Shown: positions 8,978 to 19,000 of the stretch, piece by piece
Position numbering within the stretch: the stretch's first letter is position 1
How the letters are laid out: each line of letters starts with the position of its first letter
The notes under the pieces: model-generated
What the model was told of the DNA's origin: nothing
Database searches by the model: none
Seen by the model: the letters and a program-made list of their open reading frames with translations, nothing else
Position numbers and translations under genes: made by a program
Origin: Chloroflexota bacterium
GTDB lineage: Bacteria; Chloroflexota; Anaerolineae; 4572-78; J111
Assembly: GCA_016860845.1 (NCBI GenBank)
Contig: BOKF01000019.1
Coordinates: forward strand, 1 to 64,000
Direction of reading: 5' to 3'
Length of the DNA: 64,000 nucleotides

Positions 8978-11593
8978 ATGATTGACCCACAGCCCCATTA
9001 CATTCAAGAATTCCGTTTTCGTTTTAAGCCAGAAGCGCTGGCGGCGGAAGAAATTGCCTATCTTCGCTTCCCGTATGAGAGCGCAATCAATGAATTTATA
9101 GTCTACATCGCTAAAGGCAGAGGCAAAGACTTAGATCCCGATGAATATCCGCCCTTTGAGTCACTTAACGACTCCCTGGTAGCGTTATCTACCACCCTGG
9201 TGCATGGTTTTGAGGTGTATAAGATTGACGGCCAGAACATCAGATACGTCATGCTACCATCAGATGCATCTCGCCCTCTGAGCAGCCAGTTAAAAACGGT
9301 GATTCAACCCTGGCTGAGGAATTGGGTTAATTACGTCTTTGCAGATGAATTAAGACTGCGCGATGTCTTACAGGCTTACCAAGCACTTATGGCTAAGCTG
9401 GATACACCAGAGTATGACTGGCAAATAGCCAGTGTCAACTCTCTGTGGCCAACTAGCCCCTTTATCTATCAAGCTATCCCTAGCGTGCTGGCCAAGTACC
9501 TGGTTAAGCAGAAGTTGAGCCTTTTTGGAAATTTCTCCGAGTGGCGCTTAGCCAAATCGCCTGGCAAAGGCAGCCTAGCGTTGGTCAGCCAACCGATTGT
9601 CTCTGAAGCGGCTAATGATAGTTTTGCTTATGTGATTGAATTCAAGGTTCAAACCGTGCCGGATGACCCGGAACCTTTTGTAGATTTGCATGTCCACTGT
9701 CGCCGCTACATGCGACGCTCGGTAGAATGGCTCAACCGCAACCGTCAGTCAACAATAATGGTTGGTCTGAAAGCGCCGCTTCTAGCTGGTTGGCCCTATG
9801 ATACCACGCTGGTGCCCATTCATGTGGAACAACGCGATCGCAAGTTTTTCTGGGATGATGCTACCCGTCATCTGCTTGAAGAAGTCAATGCCCGCAACCT
9901 ATTGGATCCGAATGATGACCTAGCTCCCAGTCCCGCCCGTAACTGGTTTACGGAGACCGAAGACCAATACTTCTGGCTTTATGCCCAAGGGATGGAGCCA
10001 GAGCATGAGTTAGGTAGTGGTTTTAGCCCGGCTGAATTATATGAGGTGTTTCAACAAGTCGCTTCCCTCACCAGGCATATCCTCACCCCCCTTGCCCCAC
10101 TTGCGCGAGATATGCAAAGTTACGGTGTCACGCGGCCGGCAGCGATGTTAACCACCTGGGAATTGATGGCAAAAGGCGCTAGACAAATAAGGGTGTTTAA
10201 TCAAAAGCAGAAAACGCGCCGACTTGATGACGATGCCAAACTCCAACTTAAACTTGAGGCGACTCAGCGCGCCTTGGGCGGCGAACTGCCCTACCTTCTC
10301 ATCTTGTATCGTACTGACAATGGCCGCTCTGAATTACGCCAGCATGCCGAAACTTGCCTGCCCACCGCTGCCCCTGATACTTTCATTATTGAAAAACGAC
10401 TCGAAGACAGCGCCACAGCCCCATTTTCCAAGGATGCAAAAATTATGGAGGCTGAACGCACTCGGCGGCGCATCGAGTTGAATGGTTTTATCAAGGATCT
10501 GAAGCTCCCTCAGGACAAAATTTTCCTGGCTTTGGTAGAGGTGCCGCGCGATAATCTGAAGGATAAGGATGAAAAAGTTAAGGGTGTTATCCGTCAAGTT
10601 TGTGTACATCACAAAATTAGTTCGCAGTTGTTCGTCCAGCCCAAGGCGGAAATCAAAAAAGCCGACTCTGGCCGGGCCAGAAACTCGGTGACAGATTTGC
10701 TCATCCGGCAAACCGGGACAATTTATGGGGATATTCGCGATGTTTATCAATGGTCTGGCCTGTCTGCCGAAATGGCCGAGAATTTAACCGTGATTGGCCT
10801 CTACCGTCGGCGGACAACAGGCCGCAAGGCTATTGATTTTCCGGTGGCGGTCAGGCTCCTGCCTACGTCCCAAGTCGAAATGTGCTGGTTCGGACAAGAT
10901 TGGCTCACTTACCACCCGGCTACGCTTGCCCTGGGGGAATTCTTCTGGCTTAACCGCAACGAGCGCCACCGCAAAGAAAAGTTAAAATTGAGCAAAGAGC
11001 AAATCCTGACATTTGTAGAACAGATTTGCCTGGGCATCAACGGCCCGACTCTGGTCCTGGTAGAAGCTCACGATTTTCGAGGGGTTTGGCCCATGCTACA
11101 AAATCCAAATCTGCGCTTAAACGAATTGACCTTCCGCGATGGTACTGTTTTCACACCAGCTCAGGTAAAAGATCTGCGCATGATCCGCTTGCGCACCAGT
11201 GAAAACGATGAGACACCCCAATACGTTCGAATTTCGCCAACAGGTGAAGACCAACAGTACCAGGCAGAACGTAACGCCGAGGGGCTTTATCTGGCAGGTA
11301 CTTCTGGCAACTTCCAAATTTTCCATAGTATTGGTAAAATGCCTAAGATGACAGATCGCGGCCAGCGAGTAAACGATCCCAAAACAGGAGCAGGCGGTAC
11401 AAAGTCATATAAGCACCAGCGTATTTCGGAAGTTATCTCCTTCTTCGTGCAATCAGGAGATGAGGTCCAAGTCTTGGCTAACTTGGTTGATAACTTGCGT
11501 TACACTCCTGCCTGGAAAGAAGGCGAACCAACCTTGCCTCTGGTGAATCACTTGGCCGTTGCTGCCGTGGAGGATGTGTTGTGTCTGCTGTAA
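8978..11593 (+). CDS. pPIWI-RE protein (prokaryotic Argonaute relative)
   Basis: 871 residues, ATG 8978 with GGAAAGAGG eight bases upstream. The N-terminal ~500 residues correspond in size to the pPIWI-RE X module. The C-terminal ~350 residues look like the RNase H-fold PIWI module: strand VIGLYRRRTTGRKAIDFPVA, a middle segment LVLVEAHDFRGVW, then a C-terminal stretch with conserved-looking arginine and glutamate (KHQRISEVI, AAVEDVL), the residues that gave the family its RE name. No PAZ or MID domain is visible. Together with the nuclease and helicase before it, it forms a complete pPIWI-RE island, proposed from comparative genomics to act on plasmids or phages by guide- or R-loop-directed cleavage. 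Active-site status cannot be judged by eye. Confidence 0.8.
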   Translation: MIDPQPHYIQEFRFRFKPEALAAEEIAYLRFPYESAINEFIVYIAKGRGKDLDPDEYPPFESLNDSLVALSTTLVHGFEVYKIDGQNIRYVMLPSDASRPLSSQLKTVIQPWLRNWVNYVFADELRLRDVLQAYQALMAKLDTPEYDWQIASVNSLWPTSPFIYQAIPSVLAKYLVKQKLSLFGNFSEWRLAKSPGKGSLALVSQPIVSEAANDSFAYVIEFKVQTVPDDPEPFVDLHVHCRRYMRRSVEWLNRNRQSTIMVGLKAPLLAGWPYDTTLVPIHVEQRDRKFFWDDATRHLLEEVNARNLLDPNDDLAPSPARNWFTETEDQYFWLYAQGMEPEHELGSGFSPAELYEVFQQVASLTRHILTPLAPLARDMQSYGVTRPAAMLTTWELMAKGARQIRVFNQKQKTRRLDDDAKLQLKLEATQRALGGELPYLLILYRTDNGRSELRQHAETCLPTAAPDTFIIEKRLEDSATAPFSKDAKIMEAERTRRRIELNGFIKDLKLPQDKIFLALVEVPRDNLKDKDEKVKGVIRQVCVHHKISSQLFVQPKAEIKKADSGRARNSVTDLLIRQTGTIYGDIRDVYQWSGLSAEMAENLTVIGLYRRRTTGRKAIDFPVAVRLLPTSQVEMCWFGQDWLTYHPATLALGEFFWLNRNERHRKEKLKLSKEQILTFVEQICLGINGPTLVLVEAHDFRGVWPMLQNPNLRLNELTFRDGTVFTPAQVKDLRMIRLRTSENDETPQYVRISPTGEDQQYQAERNAEGLYLAGTSGNFQIFHSIGKMPKMTDRGQRVNDPKTGAGGTKSYKHQRISEVISFFVQSGDEVQVLANLVDNLRYTPAWKEGEPTLPLVNHLAVAAVEDVLCLL

Positions 11594-11726
11594 ACCTCGC
11601 TACTTCCGACGACCAAGCGAGGAAAGCTGAATACCGACCTTAAACTGGAATGGCAAAGATGCTGTAGTAGATCTCTGCTTGTAGATATCTAAACTCGTTA
11701 GTTCTTTGAATTTTTCGGTCTAATTC

Positions 11727-12191
11727 ATGGCAAGTACTGTCTCTGACATTATCAGAACATTGCCTCGCAAACTTCAAAATCGGTTCGAGTCACTCGAAGG
11801 TTACGTTAGAGGTGTTATTGCAGAAGAGGAAGACAATTTACATCGCAGTATAAAGCTCAGTGATGAAAATATCCGTTTTATACAATTGGCCGCGCTAATA
11901 TACCTGCTTGAAACCTTTTTTAGAGCGGGTACTCGTTCAGCCAGAGGCGCAGCCATTATTTTTGAGCAATTTGGTTCCAGTGGATTCCAAATTGGTTCAG
12001 CCACGTTTACGCGAGATAATTACGAAACTCGTCGGGGAGAGGTTCTAGCCGATGGCCTTCTCAGGATCTTATCAAATACTTCCCTAAATAAATACATTAT
12101 CTCAGCCAATTCGATGCGAGAACTAGTTTCGACTCTTGTAAAAGAAATGGCTGAAGGTGAATCTGATGACGGCAACATGGATCAATACTGA
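11727..12191 (+). CDS. unknown 154-residue helical protein
   Basis: 154 residues, predicted mostly helical, with no family that I recognise. A run of small and basic residues (AGTRSARGAAIIFEQFG, ~75-91) sits mid-protein. No signal peptide or membrane segment. It lies 134 bp after the pPIWI-RE gene, in the same direction, and overlaps the next gene by about 26 bp, which implies coupled expression of the two. Ribosome binding site is poor (TTTTTCGGTC before ATG). It may be an accessory to the nuclease-like product that follows. Confidence 0.6.
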   Translation: MASTVSDIIRTLPRKLQNRFESLEGYVRGVIAEEEDNLHRSIKLSDENIRFIQLAALIYLLETFFRAGTRSARGAAIIFEQFGSSGFQIGSATFTRDNYETRRGEVLADGLLRILSNTSLNKYIISANSMRELVSTLVKEMAEGESDDGNMDQY

Positions 12192-12897
12192 GACATTAAA
12201 GGATCAGCTTGCGAAGTTCTTCCAGGACAATAGAGACGATCTAAACCAATTTGGTAGTAAAGTCAATCAAACCTTTGAAGCCTTCGTGTTCGCATCGTTA
12301 ATAAAGTGGTACTCGGATCATGGCTGGAAAGTCACCCTAAAACACCCACAACTTAATCAATCAGCGGTCAAGTTGAAGTTCAGCACCCGTGGCCGTCCTG
12401 AAGGCTACACTTATGCTATCTGCGTTAAGGATGAAAGGAAGATCCAGATTCGACATCAATTACGGGTGGCCACAAAATATCACAAATCGGGACAATTTCC
12501 ACCAGCCAATGTAATGCTTGATGTCGCTGTTATCTCGGATCAGGATCTATCAGAATACAAAACAAATGACTATATTAGTAACGCCACCCTCCTCACCTTT
12601 GGCGAAGCCAAGCATATGTCTGCATTTGCTGAACTAATTGCGAATTTTGTTGGCCTCGCCCATGAGCTGAAACCAGAAGTATTAGTAAATATGAGGACAT
12701 TGAATAATCTATCCGTGAATCGTGATCATCCGGCTCCGTTTTTATACGTTAGTGGGTACCTTTTACCAACTGCTAGAGGGTTGTTAAAAACTGTTGAGGA
12801 GCGAGGTTACGATATAGATGTTTACGATCATGAGACGGGAAGTTTTTTTGGTGTAACATTGCCTGTTATGTCTCCACCCCCCAAGACAGCCATGTAG
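12166..12897 (+). CDS. putative PD-(D/E)xK-like nuclease
   Basis: 243 residues from ATG 12166 (GAAGGTG seven bases upstream; a GTG at 12157 is possible). In the centre, strand MLDVAVISD is followed about 30 residues later by LLTFGEAKHM, an arrangement D...(x)ExK typical of PD-(D/E)xK nucleases; the C-terminal part has alternating beta strands. I do not recognise a named family, so the nuclease call rests on this motif alone. It overlaps the preceding 154-residue gene and lies 29 bp before addB, inside the defence island. Confidence 0.5.
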   Translation: MTATWINTETLKDQLAKFFQDNRDDLNQFGSKVNQTFEAFVFASLIKWYSDHGWKVTLKHPQLNQSAVKLKFSTRGRPEGYTYAICVKDERKIQIRHQLRVATKYHKSGQFPPANVMLDVAVISDQDLSEYKTNDYISNATLLTFGEAKHMSAFAELIANFVGLAHELKPEVLVNMRTLNNLSVNRDHPAPFLYVSGYLLPTARGLLKTVEERGYDIDVYDHETGSFFGVTLPVMSPPPKTAM

Positions 12898-12926
12898 ATA
12901 AATGATTAAGAACAAGGAAGCTGCCA

Positions 12927-15900
12927 ATGTCCGTTCACCTCTACTTAGCTCCTGCTGCCTCAGGCAAGACCAGTTACCTGATTGAACAGGCGCGTCAGAC
13001 TGCGAAAAACTTTACCACCATCGTTCGTGTCTGTGTGCCTACTAGTCTCCAAGCACAAGCCTGGAGACACCGTTTGGCCGAAACAGGCGGAGTGTTGGGG
13101 GTGCGAGTGCAGCTTTTCCACGAACTCTACATGGAGTGCTTGGACAGCCTGGGCCAACCCTACATCGAACTGAGTGAACCAGTACAGTATCGTTTGCTGC
13201 AAGCAGTCATTAATGATGTACCCCTGGCTCACTATCACAGCCTCAGAAACAGCCCCGGCTTGATCAATCTCCTGCAAAATCTTATCGGCGAGTTGAAAGC
13301 GGCGCGGATCGCCCCTGAACAGTTTGCTTCTGCCCTCCATCAGATCGGCCCGGAAGCCCGCTTGAGCGAATTGGCTCATATTTACGCTGCTTACCAGGAG
13401 CGGCTGCGCCAGCAAAACTGGACCGACCGGTCCGGTTTGGGTTGGCTGGCGGTCGAGGCCTTGGCCAATCATCCATCTACCGCCGCCTTTAGTAATTCCT
13501 GCCTGTTTGTAGATGGTTTTGATGATTTCACCCAGGCCCAAATTGATTTCCTCAAGATCCTGGCCCAACAAGCCCAACAGGTTGTCATCACCTTGACCGG
13601 TGTCATCGCCGGTCCATCCAGACAAATGGCCCATCGGCGTTTCAACAAAACTCGAAAACGCCTTGAAGTGGCCTTACAGGTTACGGCCGCCCTACTGCCC
13701 GACCAAACTCCACCGCGCAACCCGGTATTCGCTCACCTGGAAGCCAATTTCCGGGAACCACGGCCAGAGAAAGTTCCTGGCGCTGACGTTGTCAGCCTAA
13801 TTGAAACCCCCGACCGAGTGGCCGAAGTACGTAATGCCCTGCGCTGGCTCAAGACACGTTTGTGCCAGGATGCCCTCCGTCCCAGCGAAGTTGCCCTGTT
13901 GGCCCGCTCGATCACGCCCTACCGTCCTTTCATCCTCCAGATTGGGGATGAATTTGGACTGCCTGTCCGCTTGCTCGACGGGGAGCTGCTGCGTAGCAAC
14001 CCGCTAATTGCTGCACTGCTAGATCTGTTGCGGCTAATACTGCCAATCTCTCCCACCAAACTTGAATTGGCCCTGCCATACCGCTTGACCGTTGAAACAT
14101 GGCGCTCACCCTATTTTGACTGGTCGGCCCAGCCTAGTCTTGAAGCAACGGAACCGATTGGCATTGACCCAGAGGATGGCAATGCCTTGGATCGAGTCGC
14201 GCGGCATAGTCGGGTGGTGGGGGGTTACAACCAATGGCTGGAGGCCTTCACTGCCTTAAGCCGGCAGGATAAATCGGCGCAGGCGGCTGATTTTGCGAAC
14301 ACTAGCGAAGTTCAACTTCTCCAGGCCAAATTCGAGCGCTTTGTCGAGCGCATAACACCGCCTGCGAGTGGCCGATATCGTGATTTTGTCCAATGGCTAG
14401 AAGATTTAATTGGGCCTGATTCCGAACTCGAGGCACGCTTTCCTCAACCCGACCCCGCGACTCCTATCGCTCTTAACATGGTAAACCGCGCTCGTGCGGT
14501 TGAAATTACTGCCGGACGCGACTTGGCAGCTCTTAAGACATTGAAAGAAGTGCTACGTGGCCTGGTCTGGGCTGAGCAGGCGATCACGTCCAATCAGACC
14601 ATCACTTTTCCTCAATTCTTGGCCGATTTGATCGGTGCAATTGAGGCCAATAGTTACGCCCTGCCCCTTGATGTGGGCGCCGAGACCATCTTGGTCGCTG
14701 ATGTCGTCCAGGCTAGGGGGTTACCGTTTCGAGCCGTGGCCGTTTTAGGCCTGGCAGAGGGCGAATTCCCGGCCAATCTGAGTGAAGACGCGCTCTTGCG
14801 TAACGCCGATCGGGAGCAACTCCAGCAATTTGGCCTGCCGATTGATCTCCCTACGGAAAGCTCCGAAACCGAGTTTTTCTACGAAACCATCACTCGTCCC
14901 AGAGAACAACTACTTCTTACCCGGCCCCGATTGGCCGATAATGGCGCACTTTGGAAAGCATCCCCTTATTGGGAAGAGGTCAACAGGCTGGTAGAAGCAA
15001 AACTGGAAACGTTATCCGACAACGCTCCAACGCCCAACTGGGCCGCTTCCTGGCCCGAGCTCATGGAAAGTCTGAGTACCCATCTGGGATATGAAGCAGT
15101 GCGAAACTGGGTCAAAGAGAAAGCTTTCTCCCGCCAACTTGCCCTCGATCTGGCTGCTCAAACCTGCCGGATTCGTCAGAGTCGGGCTACAGGCAGCCCC
15201 TTTGATGGGTCTCTCCAAGACTTAGCCACTCAATTTCAACAACACTTTGCTCCCCCTCGTCCTTGGAGCGCCAGTCAGGTGGAAGATTACCGGGCTTGCC
15301 CTTTCTGGTTTTTTGTTCGGCGGGTACTGAAGTTAGGGCCAAAGGAGGAACCCGGCGAAGGTCTCGACTCACGCCAGTTGGGACAGATCTATCATGACAT
15401 CTTTGAACGGCTCTATCAAGCCGTTACTGACCCGACAGACGTAGATGAACTCTTGGCCAAACTACCGGAAGTTGCCTGGCCTATTCTAGATAAAGCCCCA
15501 GAAGATAAAGGCTTTCGCGCTTCCGCTTGGTGGAGCCAGACTCGGCAGGAAATCGTGCAAAACGTCCGGGTTTCAATAGTTAAGCTGACAGAACAGCTGG
15601 AGGATTTCATTCCGATCTATCATGAGGTGGACTTCTCCAATCAAAAATTCCAGGATGGTGATGATTATTTCTTACTGAGTGGCCGGATTGATCGGATAGA
15701 GGCGGCGGATAGCTGTATTCGCCTCATTGACTACAAAACGGGCGGCTCTTCCGGTTTTGATAACTCAGCTATTCGAGAGGGGAAAAAATTACAACTGGCG
15801 CTGTACGCCCTGGCCGCGAGGGACGCTTTAGGGTTGGGCCAGCCAGTAGATGGTTTCTATTGGCACATACGGCACGCCGAAGCTAGTTCATTCAGTCTTA

Positions 15901-16088
15901 AGAAGTTTAAGGATGGTTTGGACAGTGGCCCGGAAATCGCCCTGAAATTTGCTATGGAAAAAGCCTGGGAAGCCGTGCGTGGGGCCAGGGCCGGCTACTT
16001 TGTACCCGAGCCACCACGCGAAGGTTGCCCTAACTATTGTCCAGCGGCCAATATTTGTTGGCATTATAATCCTAAATTCGGAGACTGA
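12927..16088 (+). CDS. addB: AddB/RexB-like helicase-nuclease subunit
   Basis: 1053 residues, ATG 12927 preceded by AAGGAAG. N-terminal Walker A LAPAASGKTS (~7-16). The C-terminal nuclease domain has LSGRIDRIEA (~912-921) and LIDYKTGG (~931-938), the RecB-type D...DxK site, and cysteines YRACPF (~791) and CPNYCPAANIC (~1034-1044) for the iron-sulfur staple of AddB. The pair with the next gene (3-bp gap) is the AddAB enzyme that resects double-strand breaks and, by analogy with RecBCD, degrades linear foreign DNA. Whether this is the housekeeping copy or an island-specific pair cannot be decided here; its place directly after the pPIWI-RE genes favours a defence role. Confidence 0.82.
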   Translation: MSVHLYLAPAASGKTSYLIEQARQTAKNFTTIVRVCVPTSLQAQAWRHRLAETGGVLGVRVQLFHELYMECLDSLGQPYIELSEPVQYRLLQAVINDVPLAHYHSLRNSPGLINLLQNLIGELKAARIAPEQFASALHQIGPEARLSELAHIYAAYQERLRQQNWTDRSGLGWLAVEALANHPSTAAFSNSCLFVDGFDDFTQAQIDFLKILAQQAQQVVITLTGVIAGPSRQMAHRRFNKTRKRLEVALQVTAALLPDQTPPRNPVFAHLEANFREPRPEKVPGADVVSLIETPDRVAEVRNALRWLKTRLCQDALRPSEVALLARSITPYRPFILQIGDEFGLPVRLLDGELLRSNPLIAALLDLLRLILPISPTKLELALPYRLTVETWRSPYFDWSAQPSLEATEPIGIDPEDGNALDRVARHSRVVGGYNQWLEAFTALSRQDKSAQAADFANTSEVQLLQAKFERFVERITPPASGRYRDFVQWLEDLIGPDSELEARFPQPDPATPIALNMVNRARAVEITAGRDLAALKTLKEVLRGLVWAEQAITSNQTITFPQFLADLIGAIEANSYALPLDVGAETILVADVVQARGLPFRAVAVLGLAEGEFPANLSEDALLRNADREQLQQFGLPIDLPTESSETEFFYETITRPREQLLLTRPRLADNGALWKASPYWEEVNRLVEAKLETLSDNAPTPNWAASWPELMESLSTHLGYEAVRNWVKEKAFSRQLALDLAAQTCRIRQSRATGSPFDGSLQDLATQFQQHFAPPRPWSASQVEDYRACPFWFFVRRVLKLGPKEEPGEGLDSRQLGQIYHDIFERLYQAVTDPTDVDELLAKLPEVAWPILDKAPEDKGFRASAWWSQTRQEIVQNVRVSIVKLTEQLEDFIPIYHEVDFSNQKFQDGDDYFLLSGRIDRIEAADSCIRLIDYKTGGSSGFDNSAIREGKKLQLALYALAARDALGLGQPVDGFYWHIRHAEASSFSLKKFKDGLDSGPEIALKFAMEKAWEAVRGARAGYFVPEPPREGCPNYCPAANICWHYNPKFGD

Positions 16089-16091
16089 TCG

Positions 16092-19000
16092 ATGCTGCCA
16101 GCGATTGTCACCCAACTGTCACCCAGCCGAGAGCAGGAACCAGCCATTAATGAGCGCGGACGCGATGTCGTTGTTACAGCTGGAGCCGGAACTGGCAAGA
16201 CTCGTACATTGGTCGCCCGTTACCTGGCCTTGCTGCACGAAGAGCTACCCTTGCGCAGCATCGTGGCCATCACTTTCACCAAAAAAGCAGCACGCGAGAT
16301 GCGCAATCGGCTGCGTGACACTATCCGCCTCTATTTAGAAAGTTCTGACTTAACTGACGAACATGAGCAACTACGGTGGGGTATGCATTATAGCGATCTG
16401 GATGCGGCCCGGGTCAGCACAATTCATAGCTTATGCACCGAGATTTTACGGGCGCATCCTGCCGAGGCAGGCGTTGATCCCCGTTTTGAAGTGTTAGATG
16501 AGGGCCAAACCAATGTACTACGCGAGCAAGTGGTGGACGAAGGGCTGGCCTGGGCCGCCAACACCCCGGAGATCGTGTCTCTATTCGGCCTATTGAGTGA
16601 AACTAATCTGCGAAAAACTCTCTCGATCTTGCTGGCTCGGCGATTAGAGGCTGAAGCGATTTGGGCTAAATTGCCGGCCGACGTTTATGCTCACTGGCAG
16701 CAAAAGCTGGCAGATGGGCAGGCTCGGGCCCGGCGTGAATTGCTGGTGAATGAGAGCTGGCTGGAGTGCGTTGAGATTATTCAAACCAACAAAGCTGACA
16801 ATTCATCCGACAAATTGGAATTTCAGCGCCAGATAGCTGTAGCTGCCATAGATCAAATCACTGGCTCACTGACCGACTTGGCTACTATAAATCTGAAGGG
16901 CGGCAAAGCCGAGTTTTGGCCGGATGGCAAAACTCAGATGGAGAAGGTAAGGGCAGCCTTAAAGACCTTACGGGCAATATATGAGGATAAAGTCCTATTG
17001 TCTCTGACTTTGACCGAATTGGACCAAGCCCTGGCTCAAGCTATGCCCCATTTGCGACAACTTTTCACCTTTGCCTGCAATCGTTACCATTCTTTAAAAC
17101 ATGAGCGTCAGCAACTCGATTTTGACGACCTGGAAGCCAAGGCTTTGGCTTTGTTGCGAGACCACGAGTCGGTGCGGCGACGGTGGCAGGCAGCGGTTCA
17201 GGCGCTTTTGGTGGATGAGTTCCAAGATACTAATGCCCGGCAACGTGACCTGTTAGATTATCTCAACGGTGATCAGGGCAAGTTGTTCATCGTGGGCGAT
17301 GCTAAGCAGTCCATCTATCGCTTCCGAAATGCCGATGTGGTCGTTTTCCGAGAGAAGCGGAGTCAGATTGAGGCCCAGGGTGGAAAGCATGTGCCGCTTG
17401 ATACTTCTTACCGGGCTCATAAGGCATTAATTGACGGCATGAATAACCTCCTGGCCCCAGTGTTAGGTACAGCACAGGATCCGGCCCGCCCCTGGATCGA
17501 GCCGTTCTCTGCATTGAAACACGACCGCTTGCATGCTGGTCAGGGTTTTACCCCACCTCATATCGAATTACATCTTACGATTGGCAGCAAAGAGAATGGC
17601 GCTTTGCAGAAGTCAGCGGCTATGGTCGTCAGTCGCCTGGTGAGCTTGGTAGAAGAACAGGAGATCTATGTAGGAGTTGGCCCAAAAGCTCAGCCGCTAG
17701 ATTATGGCGATATCGCCATTCTGTGCCGGGCCTCCCGATCATTCGCTCCATATGAGGACGCCCTGGAACGCGCTGGTATTCCTTTTTTAACTGTTGCCGG
17801 TCGAGGCTTTTACCAACGTCCTGAAATACGCGATCTACTCAATGCCCTCCAGGCCCTGGCCGATCCCACCAATGACCTGGCCTTGGCCGGACTACTGCGC
17901 TCACCTGCCCTGGCTCTTTCCGATGCAGCTTTGTATCAATTGCGTCAAGTGGATGGATCAGTTTCACTGTGGCAGACCCTCAAGCAGGATCAGGCAGAGT
18001 TGAGCTTTGATGACCGCCAACGCGCTAACCGGGCTATCGATCTGATCGAAACACTATATCAGCGGGTGGGACGTATCTCCGTGGCCGATTTGCTCAAACA
18101 ATTTTTGGATCTGACCGATTATCGAACCGCATTGATTCAAGCGGGCCAGAAGCGCAGCGCCCGAAACGTGGCCAAGCTGTTGATGGATGCCAATACCCTT
18201 AATGTTGTCAGCGTCGGCGAATTTCTGACCTATGTCAATAACCTGCGCGACAGTGGCAGTCGTGAAGGGGAGGCTCGCTCAACAGCGGAGGGGGCTATCC
18301 AGTTGATGACTATCCATGCGGCCAAAGGTTTGGAGTTTCCTATTGTCGTCATTGGCGATATAAGTCATAGGGGTTCAACTTATCGCGATGCTTTGCTTGA
18401 TGCTGAGTTAGGTGTCCTTTTACCGCAGAAGGATGAAACCAAGACTCTTTCCGGCAGCTATCACTTGGGCAAATTATCAATGGAAGATCAGGAACAGGCA
18501 GAGTCAAAACGGCTGCTTTACGTAGCTATCACTCGGGCACAGGAGAAGGTTCTATTAAGTGGGCACATCGCGTTAAACAAAGACGGTAAGTCTGCAAAAC
18601 CAGGTGGTTGGCTGGGCGAACTGGCTAAGCCGGAGTTACTGAGGCTGACCGAAATTTCGATTCAATATGATGAGAATGGATCTAACACATTTGAAATCCC
18701 TTTGCAGGTAGGCCAGACTCCGGTGGGCTGCTACATTTATGAGGCAGACTGCGGTCAAAAATACTCTAATCGTCGGATAGAAACTAAGTCTGAACAGTCA
18801 ATTCCGATTCCGCCTCACCTGCTGGGGCCGATAGATGTAGCTAAGGCTCGCAGCAACCTGGAAGGTCCTCGACGGGTCTGGCGAGTGGTGCCAACTACAC
18901 CACATCCACATGCCCCAGCTTGGATTATTGGAAACTTAGTGCATAAAGCGCTGGCTATCTGGCGCTTTGGAGGCAACGGTTTTGACGTCTGGTTAGCGGC

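Noticed and set aside
12960..13634. 224-residue frame opposite addB
   Set aside because: It is antisense to well-conserved AddB helicase sequence and has no ribosome binding site.
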